From: Clostridia bacterium
GTDB taxonomy: Bacteria > Bacillota > Clostridia > Christensenellales > Pumilibacteraceae
Length of the DNA: 64,000 bases
NCBI GenBank assembly: GCA_017500845.1
Contig: JAFVXY010000007.1
Coordinates: 1-64,000, forward strand
Reading direction: 5' to 3'
The position numbers were made by a program, and so were the translations under genes. The notes beneath the pieces were generated by a model. The model worked only from the letters and a program-made list of their open reading frames with translations. It searched no databases and was not told the origin of the DNA. Numbering within the stretch: the stretch's first letter is position 1; each line of letters opens with the position of its first letter. Of the stretch, positions 24,315 through 34,006 are shown in pieces.

Positions 24315-25583
24315 GTGGATATTAGGCGAGAAAATTACAATGGTCGAATTGCCGCGTTCGTTAGCGGTGGCGTGGATTCTATGGTTATGCTCGATTTGCT
24401 CGTTAAGGGCGGGGCAGACGTTTTGGTTGTTCACGTTCAGCACGGGATAAGGCCCGAAGCCCAAGCAGACAGCGACTTTGTGCAAGACTATTGCAAGGCT
24501 CGAGGTATAGAGTTTGTCCAATACTCGTTTGATATTCCCACTATGGCGAAGGAATCGGGTCGCAGTGTAGAAACGGAAGCTCGACTTGCTCGCAAAAGCG
24601 TTATGAGTCAGCTTTTACAAAGCGGCAAGGTACACAAGGCGGCGTTTGCGCATCACGCAGACGACAATGCCGAAACGGTGCTTATGCACATTTTGCGTGG
24701 CTGTGGCGTTGACGGGCTTAAAGGTATAGAAAGCAGTACCGTAGTTTTGCGCCCCCTGCTTGACTATACGAGAGAGCAGATTGCTTCTTACGCTAAGCAA
24801 AATTCTATACCATACGTTACAGATAGAACGAATTTTGACAGCACGTATACCCGAAATTTTGTCAGGCTCGAGGTTTTGCCACTTATAAAAACCCGTTATC
24901 CGGGCGCGGTAGAGGCACTCAATAGGCTGGCAAAAAACGCAAGCGAGCTGATTATGGCAGTAGACAGTCAGCTTGACGGCTCGCTTATAAGGCATAATGG
25001 TGATGCGGTAGAGCTTTCACTTGATGCGCTAAAATCACCTTTTGCAACGCAGTACGTAATACGAGCCGCAAAAATTCTTATGCCCGTAGATATTACGAGA
25101 GTGCAAATTCAAAGCGTGCTTGCGCTTATAGACAGCAAAACGGGCAGTAAGGCGGAGCTAAGCGGCGGCTTAAAGGCGTATAGGGAATACGACTGTATAG
25201 CCTTTTGCTTTAATGGCGAGGTAGAAGATTTTGTTGCTGATTTTGCTGTGGGGTGTGTAAAATGCGGCTCGGCAGTCGTAAGCGTAAGCGAGGTTTCACC
25301 CAATCCCATAAAGGGTAAAACGGTGATAAGTGCAGATATCCCAAGCGGATGTGTGTTTAGACGTAGACGCGAGGGGGATAGGTTTACTCCTTACGGCGGA
25401 CAAGGCAAGAGCCTAAAAAAATACCTAATCGACAAAAAAATTCCCAAAAGACTAAGGGATAAGCTTGTTTGCTTGTGTGACGATAGCGAGGTTTTGGCGA
25501 TAGTGGGGCTTGAAGTGAGCGACAAATGCAAGATTACGGAGCAAACAATGTCAGCGTACCTATTGGAGGTGCAAAGTGAATAA
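24315..25583 (+). CDS. tilS: tRNA(Ile)-lysidine synthase
   Basis: 422 residues from GTG 24315. The N-terminal PP-loop SGGVDS (residues 17-22) binds ATP; the family middle and C-terminal domains follow (FRRRREGDRFTPYGGQGKSLKKYLIDKKIP). Converts C34 of the CAU tRNA-Ile to lysidine, an essential step. The ATG at 24300 is rejected as start because the perfect -10 box begins three bases after it, and there is no ribosome site; the mRNA may be leaderless. Overlaps the next gene by eight bases. Confidence 0.9.
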   Translation: MDIRRENYNGRIAAFVSGGVDSMVMLDLLVKGGADVLVVHVQHGIRPEAQADSDFVQDYCKARGIEFVQYSFDIPTMAKESGRSVETEARLARKSVMSQLLQSGKVHKAAFAHHADDNAETVLMHILRGCGVDGLKGIESSTVVLRPLLDYTREQIASYAKQNSIPYVTDRTNFDSTYTRNFVRLEVLPLIKTRYPGAVEALNRLAKNASELIMAVDSQLDGSLIRHNGDAVELSLDALKSPFATQYVIRAAKILMPVDITRVQIQSVLALIDSKTGSKAELSGGLKAYREYDCIAFCFNGEVEDFVADFAVGCVKCGSAVVSVSEVSPNPIKGKTVISADIPSGCVFRRRREGDRFTPYGGQGKSLKKYLIDKKIPKRLRDKLVCLCDDSEVLAIVGLEVSDKCKITEQTMSAYLLEVQSE

Positions 25584-26250
25584 GCTTGTGGACCTCGGAA
25601 ACGGTCTAAAATTTTTACAAAAGCAAGACGCCTTTCGCTTTGGCTGTGACGGCGTAGAGCTTGCAAACTTCGTAGAGGGCGGTCGTAACGATTACGCCGT
25701 AGACCTTGGTAGCGGCACGGGCATCATAACCGTTTTGCTTGCAGGAAAACGCAAAATCAAGACTACGGCGGTAGAAATTCAGTCTCAGCTGTGCGAGGTT
25801 TGTAAGCAAAATATAGAGCTTAATGGGCTTACCGAAATTGCAGACGTTATCAACACGCCCATGCAAGAAATCGGAAAATTTTTGCCCGCAGGCTGTGCGG
25901 ATATCGTGGTTTGCAACCCTCCGTACCGCAAAAAGGGTAGCGGCGAGCAGCAACAAAACGAGGCAATCGCCATTGCCCGTCACGAGATTAAGGTTACGCT
26001 AAGCGAGGTGGTAGAAGCTGCTGCGTACTTGCTTAGTACTGGTGGAAAATTCTTTACCGTCAATCAAACTGAGCGACTTGCGGAAACTCTCAGCAAGTGT
26101 TCGGCGGCAAGATTAGAGCCCAAAAAACTGCAAATTCTTACGCCCAATGACACCAAAATGCCGCACCTATTCTTGCTTAAGTGCGTCAAGGACGGTGCGA
26201 GTGGATTGATAGTCGAGCGCGAGCGCGTGGTAAAAGTGGAGGTTGACTAA
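25576..26250 (+). CDS. tRNA1(Val) (adenine(37)-N6)-methyltransferase-like protein
   Basis: 224 residues. SAM-binding motif VDLGSGTGIITVLLA and catalytic NPPY (114-117) of N6-adenine methyltransferases; the opening QKQDAFRFGCDGVELANF is that of TrmN6/YabB-type enzymes. GTG start overlapping tilS. Followed immediately by rsmI (stop/start overlap TAATG), the order found in many Bacillota. Confidence 0.88.
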   Translation: MNKLVDLGNGLKFLQKQDAFRFGCDGVELANFVEGGRNDYAVDLGSGTGIITVLLAGKRKIKTTAVEIQSQLCEVCKQNIELNGLTEIADVINTPMQEIGKFLPAGCADIVVCNPPYRKKGSGEQQQNEAIAIARHEIKVTLSEVVEAAAYLLSTGGKFFTVNQTERLAETLSKCSAARLEPKKLQILTPNDTKMPHLFLLKCVKDGASGLIVERERVVKVEVD

Positions 26251-27056
26251 TGCTTTACATCGTAGGTACACCCATAGGCAACATTAAGGAAATCACCCTT
26301 CGCGCGATAGAGGTGCTTAATGCAGTGGATTTTATAGCCGCAGAGGACACTCGCCGCACGGCAATTCTCCTTAACGAGTACGACATCAAAAAGCCCATGA
26401 TAAGCTACCAAAAATTCAACGAGCGCGCCTCGGCGCAAAAGCTTATAGAAATTTTGGGTGAAGGCAAAGACGTTGCGCTTGTGTCGGATGCGGGTATGCC
26501 GCTTATATCCGACCCCGGGCAGTTGCTCACTCAGGAGCTTATAAAAAACAACCTTGCTTATACGGTGGTGGGCGGTCCGTGTGCGCTTATAGACGCGCTA
26601 CTTCTTTCGGGACTTGACGCAAGCAGATTTTGTATGCTTGGCTTTTTACCCGAAAAAAAGTCCGACCGCGACAAGCTTCTTACAGGCTATTCGGACGTGA
26701 AATGCACGCTTATATTTTATAGCTCTGTGCACAATGTGGATAAGGATTTAGGGTATTTGTACGATGCTTACGGCAGTAGAAGCGTTGCTGTGGTACGCGA
26801 AATAAGCAAGCTGTACGAGGAGGTTGTGCGCGGAAAGCTCGGTGACGTACTTGAGTTTGTGCGTAAAGGCGAATTCGTGCTTGTAGTAGAGGGGGCACCG
26901 GAGCGTGACTACTCCGAGCTTAGCGTCTTGGAGCATTACGAAATGTACGTAAGAAACGGTCTAAGCAAAAAGGATGCAATTAAAAAGGTGGCTTCGGACC
27001 GAAACGTATCAAAGTCCGAAATATATCAAATAGTGGTAAACGGAAATAACGACTAA
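26250..27056 (+). CDS. rsmI: 16S rRNA (cytidine(1402)-2'-O)-methyltransferase
   Basis: 268 residues. YIVGTPIGNIKEITLRA, AAEDTRRT, SDAGMPLISDPG and VVGGPCALIDALLLSGL are the RsmI/tetrapyrrole-methylase-fold signatures. Methylates the ribose of C1402 in the decoding centre. A perfect DnaA box lies inside it at 26735. Confidence 0.95.
   Translation: MLYIVGTPIGNIKEITLRAIEVLNAVDFIAAEDTRRTAILLNEYDIKKPMISYQKFNERASAQKLIEILGEGKDVALVSDAGMPLISDPGQLLTQELIKNNLAYTVVGGPCALIDALLLSGLDASRFCMLGFLPEKKSDRDKLLTGYSDVKCTLIFYSSVHNVDKDLGYLYDAYGSRSVAVVREISKLYEEVVRGKLGDVLEFVRKGEFVLVVEGAPERDYSELSVLEHYEMYVRNGLSKKDAIKKVASDRNVSKSEIYQIVVNGNND
26735..26743 (-). other. Single perfect DnaA box inside rsmI
   Basis: TGTGGATAA, the reverse complement of TTATCCACA, about 330 bases upstream of dnaA. 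No second exact box or AT-rich unwinding region was found nearby, so an autoregulatory or chance site is more likely than an origin. Confidence 0.4.
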
Positions 27057-27072
27057 TTCAGGAGAAACGGTT

Positions 27073-28416
27073 ATGAACAACGAAGCAAAAAAAGTCTGGG
27101 AAGAAATGTTGGTACTGCTCGAGACCGAAATCAACATTCTCAGCTATGACGTGTGGATTAAAACGCTCGAGCCCTTAGCGCTCCACGATGGCAAGCTTAT
27201 ACTTGTAGCGCCCAGCGAATGGGGCAAAAACGAGGCAAACGCAAGATTTATGCCGCTTATTAAGGCCGCGCTTCAAAGAGTAACCTCGCTGTTTACCTCG
27301 GTAGAAATCATCTGCGACAGCGAGAGAGAAAAGTTCAGTAGTCGCGAGGAAACGTACGAGATAGTCGAGGAGCCTATCGTTACCGCGCCCGAGCCGCTTA
27401 GCATCAACCTTAAATATAACTTTGAAAATTTTGTCGTGGGTAAGTCCAATCAGCTTGCGGTGGCGGCGGCAAGAGCAGTAGCCGAGGAGCCGGGCATAAG
27501 ATACAATCCGTTGTTTATTTACGGCGGAGCAGGTCTTGGCAAAACGCATCTTATGCACGCGATCGGCAACTCAATTCGTTCGTCACATCCTAAGTACAAG
27601 ATTATGTTTACCAGCAGCGAAAAGTTTGTCAACGAGCTGGTTAGATACATAGGCAGGGATAAGGACGGCCCATCGTTTAGGGACAAATACCGCAACGTGG
27701 ACGTGCTAATGGTGGACGATATTCAGTTCATTTCGGGCAAGCCCAGCACCATGGAAGAAATTTTCCATACCTTCAACGAGCTGTACGACTCCAACAAGCA
27801 GCTTGTGTTTACCTCCGACCGACCGCCAAAGGGTATTCCCGATATTGACGAGCGACTTAGAACGAGATTCGAGTGGGGCTTTACGGCAGATATTCAGCCG
27901 CCCGACCTCGAAACGAGAATTGCAATCTTACGCAAAAAGGCGCAAATTCAAAAGTACAACATCAGCATGGACGTGCTTGCTTTTATGGCCGAATGTATTT
28001 CGAGCAATGTGCGCGAGATGGAGGGCTTGCTAAATAAGGTAATATTGTTCTCGCAGCTCAATCATGCGCAGCCGTCCATCGACCTCGTTAAGGAAGCCAT
28101 CAACGATTATTCGGCTAAGAGCGAGGGCGAAATTAACGCTGACGACATCGTGGACGCAACGTGTAAATGCTACAACGTGCGCCGCGAAGACCTTTTGGGC
28201 AAGCGCAAATCCAAGGATATAGTCGAGCCGCGTCAAATCTGCATTTACGTTATGACGGAGATGCTTGATTTGCCGCTTAAGGCGATAGGCGACATCTTTG
28301 GGGGTAGAGATCACACGACCATAATGTATACACGCGATAAGGTTGCGCAGATGCTCAATCAGCCCAAAATCGCCGAAGCCGTCAATAACGTCAAAAACAT
28401 GGTGTACAAAAAATAA
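27073..28416 (+). CDS. dnaA: Chromosomal replication initiator protein DnaA
   Basis: 447 residues, all four domains. Domain I (WEEMLVLLETEINILSYDVWIKTLEPL), short linker, AAA+ domain with Walker A GGAGLGKT (151-158) and Walker B VDDIQF, and domain IV ending GGRDHTTIMYTRDKV, the DnaA-box reading helix. AGGAG ribosome site. It lies between rsmI and rpmE, not beside dnaN/recF and without a DnaA-box cluster, so it is separated from the usual origin context. Confidence 0.97.
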   Translation: MNNEAKKVWEEMLVLLETEINILSYDVWIKTLEPLALHDGKLILVAPSEWGKNEANARFMPLIKAALQRVTSLFTSVEIICDSEREKFSSREETYEIVEEPIVTAPEPLSINLKYNFENFVVGKSNQLAVAAARAVAEEPGIRYNPLFIYGGAGLGKTHLMHAIGNSIRSSHPKYKIMFTSSEKFVNELVRYIGRDKDGPSFRDKYRNVDVLMVDDIQFISGKPSTMEEIFHTFNELYDSNKQLVFTSDRPPKGIPDIDERLRTRFEWGFTADIQPPDLETRIAILRKKAQIQKYNISMDVLAFMAECISSNVREMEGLLNKVILFSQLNHAQPSIDLVKEAINDYSAKSEGEINADDIVDATCKCYNVRREDLLGKRKSKDIVEPRQICIYVMTEMLDLPLKAIGDIFGGRDHTTIMYTRDKVAQMLNQPKIAEAVNNVKNMVYKK

Positions 28417-28431
28417 ATTTTCCGTAAAAAA

Positions 28432-28473
28432 GCAAAAATCAGTAAATTTTGGTGGAAATATACTGACTTTTGC
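28432..28473 (+). terminator. Hairpin terminator after dnaA
   Basis: GCAAAAATCAGTA (28432-28444) pairs with TACTGACTTTTGC (28461-28473), one mismatch-type G-T/A-C position, 16-base loop. The T-run lies inside the stem. It abuts the -35 box of the rpmE promoter directly. Confidence 0.6.
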
Positions 28474-28502
28474 TTGACAACTTGGCGACAAAACAATATA
28501 AT
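28474..28502 (+). promoter_or_regulatory. Consensus sigma-A promoter of rpmE
   Basis: TTGACA (28474-28479), 17-base spacer, TATAAT (28497-28502). Confidence 0.85.
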
Positions 28503-28532
28503 AATACAGATAATCAATAGAGGAGAATGGCT

Positions 28533-28742
28533 ATGAAGAAAGATATACATCCGAATTACCACGAAGTGGTTTATGAGTGTGCTTGTGGTGCAAAGTTTGT
28601 ATCGGGTTCGACCAAAAAGGGCGACGTAGTAAAAGTTGATATTTGCAGCGAATGTCATCCGTTTTATACCGGTAAGCAAAAGCACGTAGAAACCGGCGGA
28701 AGAATCGACAAGTTTAACCAAAAGCGCGTTAAAAAGAACTAA
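28533..28742 (+). CDS. rpmE: 50S ribosomal protein L31
   Basis: 69 residues from ATG 28533: [19 protein letters not shown] is the canonical start, and AGGAG (28521-28525) is seven bases away; the ATG six bases earlier is too close to it. Zinc-type L31 with CAC near residues 16-18 and CSEC near 36-39. Followed by two tandem terminators. Confidence 0.95.
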   Translation: MKKDIHPNYHEVVYECACGAKFVSGSTKKGDVVKVDICSECHPFYTGKQKHVETGGRIDKFNQKRVKKN

Positions 28743-28764
28743 TTATTTCTAATGTGTTTAAACT

Positions 28765-28825
28765 AAACCATACCACCATTCGTTTTGCGGTATGGTTTTT
28801 GTTTTTACAAGCAGAGCTTGTTTTT
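28765..28825 (+). terminator. Tandem terminators after rpmE
   Basis: First: AAACCATACC (28765-28774) with GGTATGGTTT (28789-28798) and T-tract. Second: ACAAGC (28807-28812) with GCTTGT (28816-28821) and TTTT. Confidence 0.8.
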
Positions 28826-28901
28826 GGAGCGTAGCAGTTCAAATGACAAAACTCAAAATGGGCCTGTCAAATAAGATTTATTAGTTACGAGTGGAGGAAA
28901 A

Positions 28902-30632
28902 ATGGCAGATAAGGTATCATCAATCGGCGGTCAAGCCTTGATGGAGGGTGTAATGATGCGAGGTCCTAAGTCCATGGCAATGTCGGTCAGGGACGGCGAC
29001 GGCATGATTCAAACCGAATCCGAATGGCTCAAACCGCAAAAATGGTATAATAAAGCACCTATAATTAGGGGTGTTGTTGCGTTTGTATCGTCGCTTGTTA
29101 TGGGTATGACTACGCTTACTCGCTCGGCAAAGGTGCTTGATGAGGAAGAAGAGCTTTCTAACGGTGCCATTACGCTTGCCGCCGCGCTTGGCGTGGTTTT
29201 TGCGGTAGTGCTGTTTATGGTGCTGCCCGAGCTTATTGCAAGGCTGTTTAGTTTGATTTACTACAACGTCCTTTTAAAAAGCATTATTGCAGGCGTGGTG
29301 CGTATAGGTATATTCGTGCTTTATTTGGTGCTTGTATCAAAAATGAAGGATATCAAGCGCACGTTCATGTATCACGGTGCCGAGCACAAGACGATAAACT
29401 GCTTCGAAAAGGGGATGGAACTTACCGTCGAGAACGTGCAAAAATGCAGTACCCGCCACAACCGTTGCGGAACGACCTTTTTGTTTATCGTAATGATAAT
29501 TTCCATTTTGGTATTTGCGGTAATCAACTGGGTTTTGGACGCTTTGCTTGGCGGAGTCTTAAACGGAGCTGTGGAAGCGGTTGTTTTTATTGCAATAAAG
29601 CTTGTATTCTTGCCGCTTGTTGCTGGCATCAGCTACGAGGTGCTTAAAGCAGTAGCAAAAATGCCCGACAACCGACTTGCCAAGATTTTGCGTGCGCCGG
29701 GACTTGCGTTGCAGGCTCTTACGACAGCCGAGCCCGACGACGATATGGTGGAGGTTGCAATCCGCAGCTTTATTACAGTATATAAGATGGAAGAATCGCC
29801 CAATGAGCCGCTTGAAAAATTCGGCGAATTGGATTTTGGCGACGTAAGAGAATACTTGCGTAATCAGCTTGTAGGTGTCGAGGAGGTCGAAGCCGATTGG
29901 ATTTTGTGCGAGGTTCTAAAGGTTAAGCGCGGCGAGCTTGCTATGATAAAAAAAGTATCGCTACAAAGCTTTGCCGAGATTAAAAAGATTGTTGAACGTC
30001 GCAAAAACGGCGAACCGTTAGATTATATTACTAACCATGCGTACTTTTACGGCTATGACATTTATGTAGATAATCGCGTGCTTATTCCCCGAATGGATAC
30101 CGAAATTTTGGTAAGCGAGGCCATCAAGGAAATAGGCAATAGAGAAGCGACCGTTTTGGATTTATGCACCGGCTCGGGCTGTATTGCGCTTGTCTTATCC
30201 AAAAACACTTCGGCAAATATAGTGGCAAGCGATATCTCGGACGAGGCGTTAGAGGTCGCGGCAATCAACCTTGAGGGTAGCGGCGTAACGCTTGTAAAAA
30301 GCAATTTGTTCTCCGAATTTGCGTACGGCACGTTTGACGTAATTGTAACAAATCCGCCGTATATTAGGACGGCAGATATTCCGCTTCTTTCGTCCGAGGT
30401 AAGGTGCGAGCCGCATCTTGCGCTTGACGGCGGCGAGGACGGACTTGATTTTTACAAGAAAATCGTATCAAACGCAAAAAGCTATTTGCGTAGCAACGGC
30501 AAGCTGATTATGGAAATTGGCTACGACCAAGCGGAAAGCGTAAAGCAGCTTATGCGTACGTTTGGCTTTGTGGGACTTAGAGTCGTTAAGGACCTTGACG
30601 GCAACGATAGAGTAATTATAGGACAAAAATAA
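28902..30632 (+). CDS. prmC: Fusion protein: DUF1385 membrane domain + release-factor glutamine methyltransferase PrmC
   Basis: 576 residues in one uninterrupted frame. Residues 1-300 are a full DUF1385 (YqhQ-like) protein: [22 protein letters not shown], two pairs of membrane helices, and [15 protein letters not shown] with [12 protein letters not shown]. From about residue 325 follows a complete PrmC: N-terminal helical domain, [25 protein letters not shown] (SAM site) and NPPY (484-487). In other Clostridia these are two adjacent genes between rpmE and prfA. PrmC methylates the GGQ glutamine of release factors, here RF1 encoded three bases downstream. The fusion would tether it to the membrane. 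AGGAGG-like site (GTGGAGG) before ATG 28902. Confidence 0.88.
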   Translation: MADKVSSIGGQALMEGVMMRGPKSMAMSVRDGDGMIQTESEWLKPQKWYNKAPIIRGVVAFVSSLVMGMTTLTRSAKVLDEEEELSNGAITLAAALGVVFAVVLFMVLPELIARLFSLIYYNVLLKSIIAGVVRIGIFVLYLVLVSKMKDIKRTFMYHGAEHKTINCFEKGMELTVENVQKCSTRHNRCGTTFLFIVMIISILVFAVINWVLDALLGGVLNGAVEAVVFIAIKLVFLPLVAGISYEVLKAVAKMPDNRLAKILRAPGLALQALTTAEPDDDMVEVAIRSFITVYKMEESPNEPLEKFGELDFGDVREYLRNQLVGVEEVEADWILCEVLKVKRGELAMIKKVSLQSFAEIKKIVERRKNGEPLDYITNHAYFYGYDIYVDNRVLIPRMDTEILVSEAIKEIGNREATVLDLCTGSGCIALVLSKNTSANIVASDISDEALEVAAINLEGSGVTLVKSNLFSEFAYGTFDVIVTNPPYIRTADIPLLSSEVRCEPHLALDGGEDGLDFYKKIVSNAKSYLRSNGKLIMEIGYDQAESVKQLMRTFGFVGLRVVKDLDGNDRVIIGQK

Positions 30633-30634
30633 AT

Positions 30635-31705
30635 ATGAATTTAGAAAAGCTTAAAAACATAAAAACAAAATTCGAGTCGCTTAGCGCATCAATTTCAGAT
30701 CCTGCCGTAATTGCGGACAACAAGGAGTGGACAAAGCTCGTAAAGGAGCACGCCACGCTTGAGCCTATCGTTACGCAGTACGACGCATACGTTAAGGCAC
30801 AAAACGACATCGAGGAGGCAAAAAAGCTTCTTAAAGAGGAAAAGGACCCCGAAATGCTTGAGCTTGCAAAAATCGAGCTTGACGAAAAGAAGGAGCTGCT
30901 TGCTAAGACCGAAAACGAGCTTAAGATTTTGCTTTTGCCAGTAGATCCCAACGACGAAAAGAACGTTATCGTGGAAATCCGCGGCGGCGCGGGTGGTGAC
31001 GAGGCGGCGCTTTTTGCGTACGAGCTTATGCGTATGTACAAAATGTTCGCCGAAAAAAACCGTTGGCGTGTGGAGGATATCGACATCAACCTTACCGAGC
31101 TTGGTGGTGTTAAGGAAGCGGTTTTCCAAATTTACGGCGAGGCGGTTTATCGTAAAATGAAGTACGAAAGCGGCGTTCATAGAGTACAAAGAGTACCCGA
31201 TACCGAAACGCAAGGTCGTATTCATACCTCTACGGTTACCGTTGCGGTGCTTCCCGAGGTTGAGGACGTCGTGGTCGAAATCAACGAGAGGGATCTTAAA
31301 ATCGACACTTACCGAAGCGGCGGCGCAGGCGGTCAGCACATCAACAAGACGGACAGCGCGGTGCGAATGACGCACCTTCCTACCGGCATAGTCGTAACCT
31401 GCCAGGACGAGCGCAGTCAGATTAAAAACCGCGAAAAGGCGATGCGCGTGCTAAAATCCAAGCTGTATGACTTGTATCAGTCGCAGGCGGAAAAGGAATA
31501 TGCCGAAAACCGCAAGAGCCAAGTGGGTACGGGTGACAGAAGCGAACGTATTCGTACGTACAATTTCCCGCAAGGCAGAGTAACCGACCACCGAATCGGC
31601 ATGACAATTTACAGCATCGAGGCGTTTATGAACGGCGATATTGCCGCTATGCTTGAGGCGCTTCGTATAGCCGATCAGACGGCAAAACTCGAAAAAGAAG
31701 AATAA
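30635..31705 (+). CDS. prfA: Peptide chain release factor 1
   Basis: 356 residues, full length. The anticodon-like tripeptide appears as P-D-T in [14 protein letters not shown], consistent with RF1 (UAA/UAG). Catalytic GGQ in [19 protein letters not shown]. Two bases after the prmC fusion stop, so both are made from one mRNA. Confidence 0.96.
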   Translation: MNLEKLKNIKTKFESLSASISDPAVIADNKEWTKLVKEHATLEPIVTQYDAYVKAQNDIEEAKKLLKEEKDPEMLELAKIELDEKKELLAKTENELKILLLPVDPNDEKNVIVEIRGGAGGDEAALFAYELMRMYKMFAEKNRWRVEDIDINLTELGGVKEAVFQIYGEAVYRKMKYESGVHRVQRVPDTETQGRIHTSTVTVAVLPEVEDVVVEINERDLKIDTYRSGGAGGQHINKTDSAVRMTHLPTGIVVTCQDERSQIKNREKAMRVLKSKLYDLYQSQAEKEYAENRKSQVGTGDRSERIRTYNFPQGRVTDHRIGMTIYSIEAFMNGDIAAMLEALRIADQTAKLEKEE

Positions 31706-31743
31706 ACAAAACGTTTATATAAATAATAGTAGGAGGTTTGTAA

Positions 31744-32991
31744 ATGAAAAAGATTTTGTCGCTTTTAATTTCGCTTATCATGCTCGTGGCGTTTTGCTTT
31801 ACGTTTATTGCATGTAATGACGAAACGGAAACAGAGTATACGGTGACGTTCCGCGTAGATAATGCCGTGTATCGTGAAATCAAATTTGCAGAGGGCGAAA
31901 AGATTAGGTTCCCCGAAGATCCCACTAAGGGTAGCTATATTTTTAGCGGATGGTACCGTGGCAATGTTCAGTGGGTAGAGGGTAAAAACGAGGTTACTTC
32001 CGATGTGGTGCTCGTTGCAAAATGGAAGACGGCCACAGGCCCGTCCACCGAGGACAAAGGACAAACGACGTACAAGCTTACGGTAGCCGATTTCGACAGC
32101 CAAATGGGTACGGTAATGCGCAGTCCCCAAAAGAACAATTATGCAGTAAACGAAAAGGTTACCCTCACCGTGACCGCAAGCAGCGGATACGAAATTCAAT
32201 CGATTGTTATAAACGACGTTGATTATACCGATTCGCTTAGGGGCGAAAGCACCGAGTTTACTACGGCGTCCAAAGAAGTTACGATAACTTCGGCTACGTT
32301 GGTAGAGGTCAAGTTCCAAGAGTACGGAGTATGGGCAAATCCCGATTACGTTTATAAGCTTAGCACAAGCAAGTTTGATACAAATAAGGGCTCGGTTACC
32401 GTTTTCCCCGATAGAGCGAGATATGCCGAGGGCGAAGAGGTTACCTTTACCGTTACCATAAATGACGGTAGCATGGTTAAGATATTTGACGTAAACGGTG
32501 TAAGCAAAAGGGCAGACCTTGCACTTACGGACAACGCTTATACTTACACGCTCACCATAACCGAAAACACGGCAATGAATATTGTTTTTGATGACGATTT
32601 GACAAAAATCTATACTGCAACCGTAAGTAATTATGACGCGGTTGTTGCAAGAAAAGGTAAGGTGCTTGTAGACTTTTACGGAACGACGTGTTCGCCCTGC
32701 CAGCAGCTTGCGGCATTATTCGAGCGATACACCGAGGCTATTGCCGCAAATGATGCGGCTGCGATTGCGGCAGACGTTAAGATTGTAAAGGTAAACGTTT
32801 CAAGCAACACCTCTATTCAAACAAGCTCGCCGCAATATCGTATCTTCCAAAGATATGAAACATTGTCCAACGGTGGTTTGCCCTTTATGGTAATGCTTGA
32901 GGACGGTGAGCTTGTCGGCTATATGAACGGTATGTATGACGATTACGACTGGCTTCTTGGCTGGATGACAAATCCCACTATGAATATATAG
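31744..32991 (+). CDS. Lipoprotein with InlB-type repeats and C-terminal thioredoxin-like domain
   Basis: 415 residues. Signal peptide with lipobox ending FIAC (Cys24), so anchored outside the membrane. Next an InlB B-repeat-like module (RFPEDPTKGSYIFSGWY), two further beta-rich repeat modules (about 105-200 and 205-285; the YAVNEKVTLTVTASSGYE type), then a thioredoxin fold with FYGTTCSPCQQL, Cys316 and Cys319. Likely a surface disulfide reductase or isomerase held away from the membrane by repeats. AGGAGG ribosome site; monocistronic with terminator. Confidence 0.82.
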   Translation: MKKILSLLISLIMLVAFCFTFIACNDETETEYTVTFRVDNAVYREIKFAEGEKIRFPEDPTKGSYIFSGWYRGNVQWVEGKNEVTSDVVLVAKWKTATGPSTEDKGQTTYKLTVADFDSQMGTVMRSPQKNNYAVNEKVTLTVTASSGYEIQSIVINDVDYTDSLRGESTEFTTASKEVTITSATLVEVKFQEYGVWANPDYVYKLSTSKFDTNKGSVTVFPDRARYAEGEEVTFTVTINDGSMVKIFDVNGVSKRADLALTDNAYTYTLTITENTAMNIVFDDDLTKIYTATVSNYDAVVARKGKVLVDFYGTTCSPCQQLAALFERYTEAIAANDAAAIAADVKIVKVNVSSNTSIQTSSPQYRIFQRYETLSNGGLPFMVMLEDGELVGYMNGMYDDYDWLLGWMTNPTMNI

Positions 32992-33011
32992 ACTAATAAC
33001 GATAACGACAA

Positions 33012-33040
33012 AAAACACGTCTGCGTAGGCGTGTTTTTTT
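33012..33040 (+). terminator. Terminator after the thioredoxin-like lipoprotein
   Basis: AAAACACG (33012-33019) with CGTGTTTT (33030-33037) and following T's. Confidence 0.85.
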
Positions 33041-33093
33041 GTTGCCAAAAAAGTAGCCTGCAGTGCGGTTTTTGTACGCTTTTGGCGAAAGGT

Positions 33094-33122
33094 GTATATT
33101 ACGCATTCTGCCTTCATATCTA
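33094..33122 (+). promoter_or_regulatory. Candidate sigma-E promoter of spoIIIA
   Basis: GTATATT (33094-33100), 14-base spacer, CATATCTA (33115-33122), about 27 bases before ATG 33149. Compares with the sigma-E consensus KMATATT-N14-CATACAMT; the -10 matches mainly in its first half. Expected because spoIIIA is a mother-cell operon. Confidence 0.45.
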
Positions 33123-33148
33123 AGGCATTGGCATAGTATATTTAGTGT

Positions 33149-34006
33149 ATGGAAAGCATCAAAAAAATTTTGCCAAGCCGCATAAGCAAAGCGTTGGATG
33201 GACTGGACGCAAGTAAGGTTTACGAATTGCGCCTAAGATTACAGCGAGTGTCGGTCAATTACGGCGGTAGGTTTTTTGGGCTTTCGGACGTCGGGCTTGG
33301 AAGTGGAGGGTTTACCGTTACGGCAAGCGAAATCGAAGAGGTGATGCTAAAAGCCTCGGGACATTCTATTTATGCGGTAAACGAACAAATCAAAAGCGGC
33401 TTTTTGTGTTTATCGGGCGGCATACGTATAGGCGTTTGCGGCGAGGTGGTATTGGGTAAGACCATAAAGAATTTTACCTCGCTTAATATTCGCTTTCCGC
33501 ACGAGGTAGTCGGCTGTGCCGGCGGCATAATCGGTCTAATCGCAAGGGAGCGAGGTTGTTATAACACGCTGATAGTGTCTGCCCCCGGCATAGGCAAAAC
33601 GACATTGCTTCGAGATTTGGCAAGACAGCTGTCTAACCGTGGCAGCAACGTTCTTATAGCAGACGAGCGATACGAAATTGCGGCATATAATGACGGAAAG
33701 TCGCTTGACGTAGGCAAAAATACGGACGTAATTTCGGGGACGAGCAAGGATTTTGCTTTTAGTCAAGGAATAAGGTATATGCGACCTGACATTATTGCTG
33801 TGGACGAAATAACGAGTAATGACGATGTTAAAGCCGTTTGCCGTGCTTGCAGTAGTGGAGTAAGCGTAATAGCAACCATTCACGCAAGCGGCTTTGAGTA
33901 CAAAAATCGGTTTTTAGAGCTAAATTGCTTTCAGCGTATTGTCGTGCTTGGCGGAGGCGTGGGACAAATTCAGGGCGTATTCGATGGTAACGGAGAACGG
34001 ATATGA
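33149..34006 (+). CDS. spoIIIAA: Stage III sporulation protein AA (ATPase)
   Basis: 285 residues. Walker A SAPGIGKTTLLRDL, Walker B DIIAVDEI, and the family opening with EIEEVMLKASGHSIYAVNEQIKSGF. Secretion-type ATPase powering the SpoIIIA-SpoIIQ channel between mother cell and forespore. No evident ribosome site before ATG 33149. Overlaps spoIIIAB by four bases. Confidence 0.96.
   Translation: MESIKKILPSRISKALDGLDASKVYELRLRLQRVSVNYGGRFFGLSDVGLGSGGFTVTASEIEEVMLKASGHSIYAVNEQIKSGFLCLSGGIRIGVCGEVVLGKTIKNFTSLNIRFPHEVVGCAGGIIGLIARERGCYNTLIVSAPGIGKTTLLRDLARQLSNRGSNVLIADERYEIAAYNDGKSLDVGKNTDVISGTSKDFAFSQGIRYMRPDIIAVDEITSNDDVKAVCRACSSGVSVIATIHASGFEYKNRFLELNCFQRIVVLGGGVGQIQGVFDGNGERI

Noticed and set aside
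24207..28530. Replication origin around dnaA
   Set aside because: Only one exact DnaA box and no AT-rich unwinding element; genes are tightly packed.
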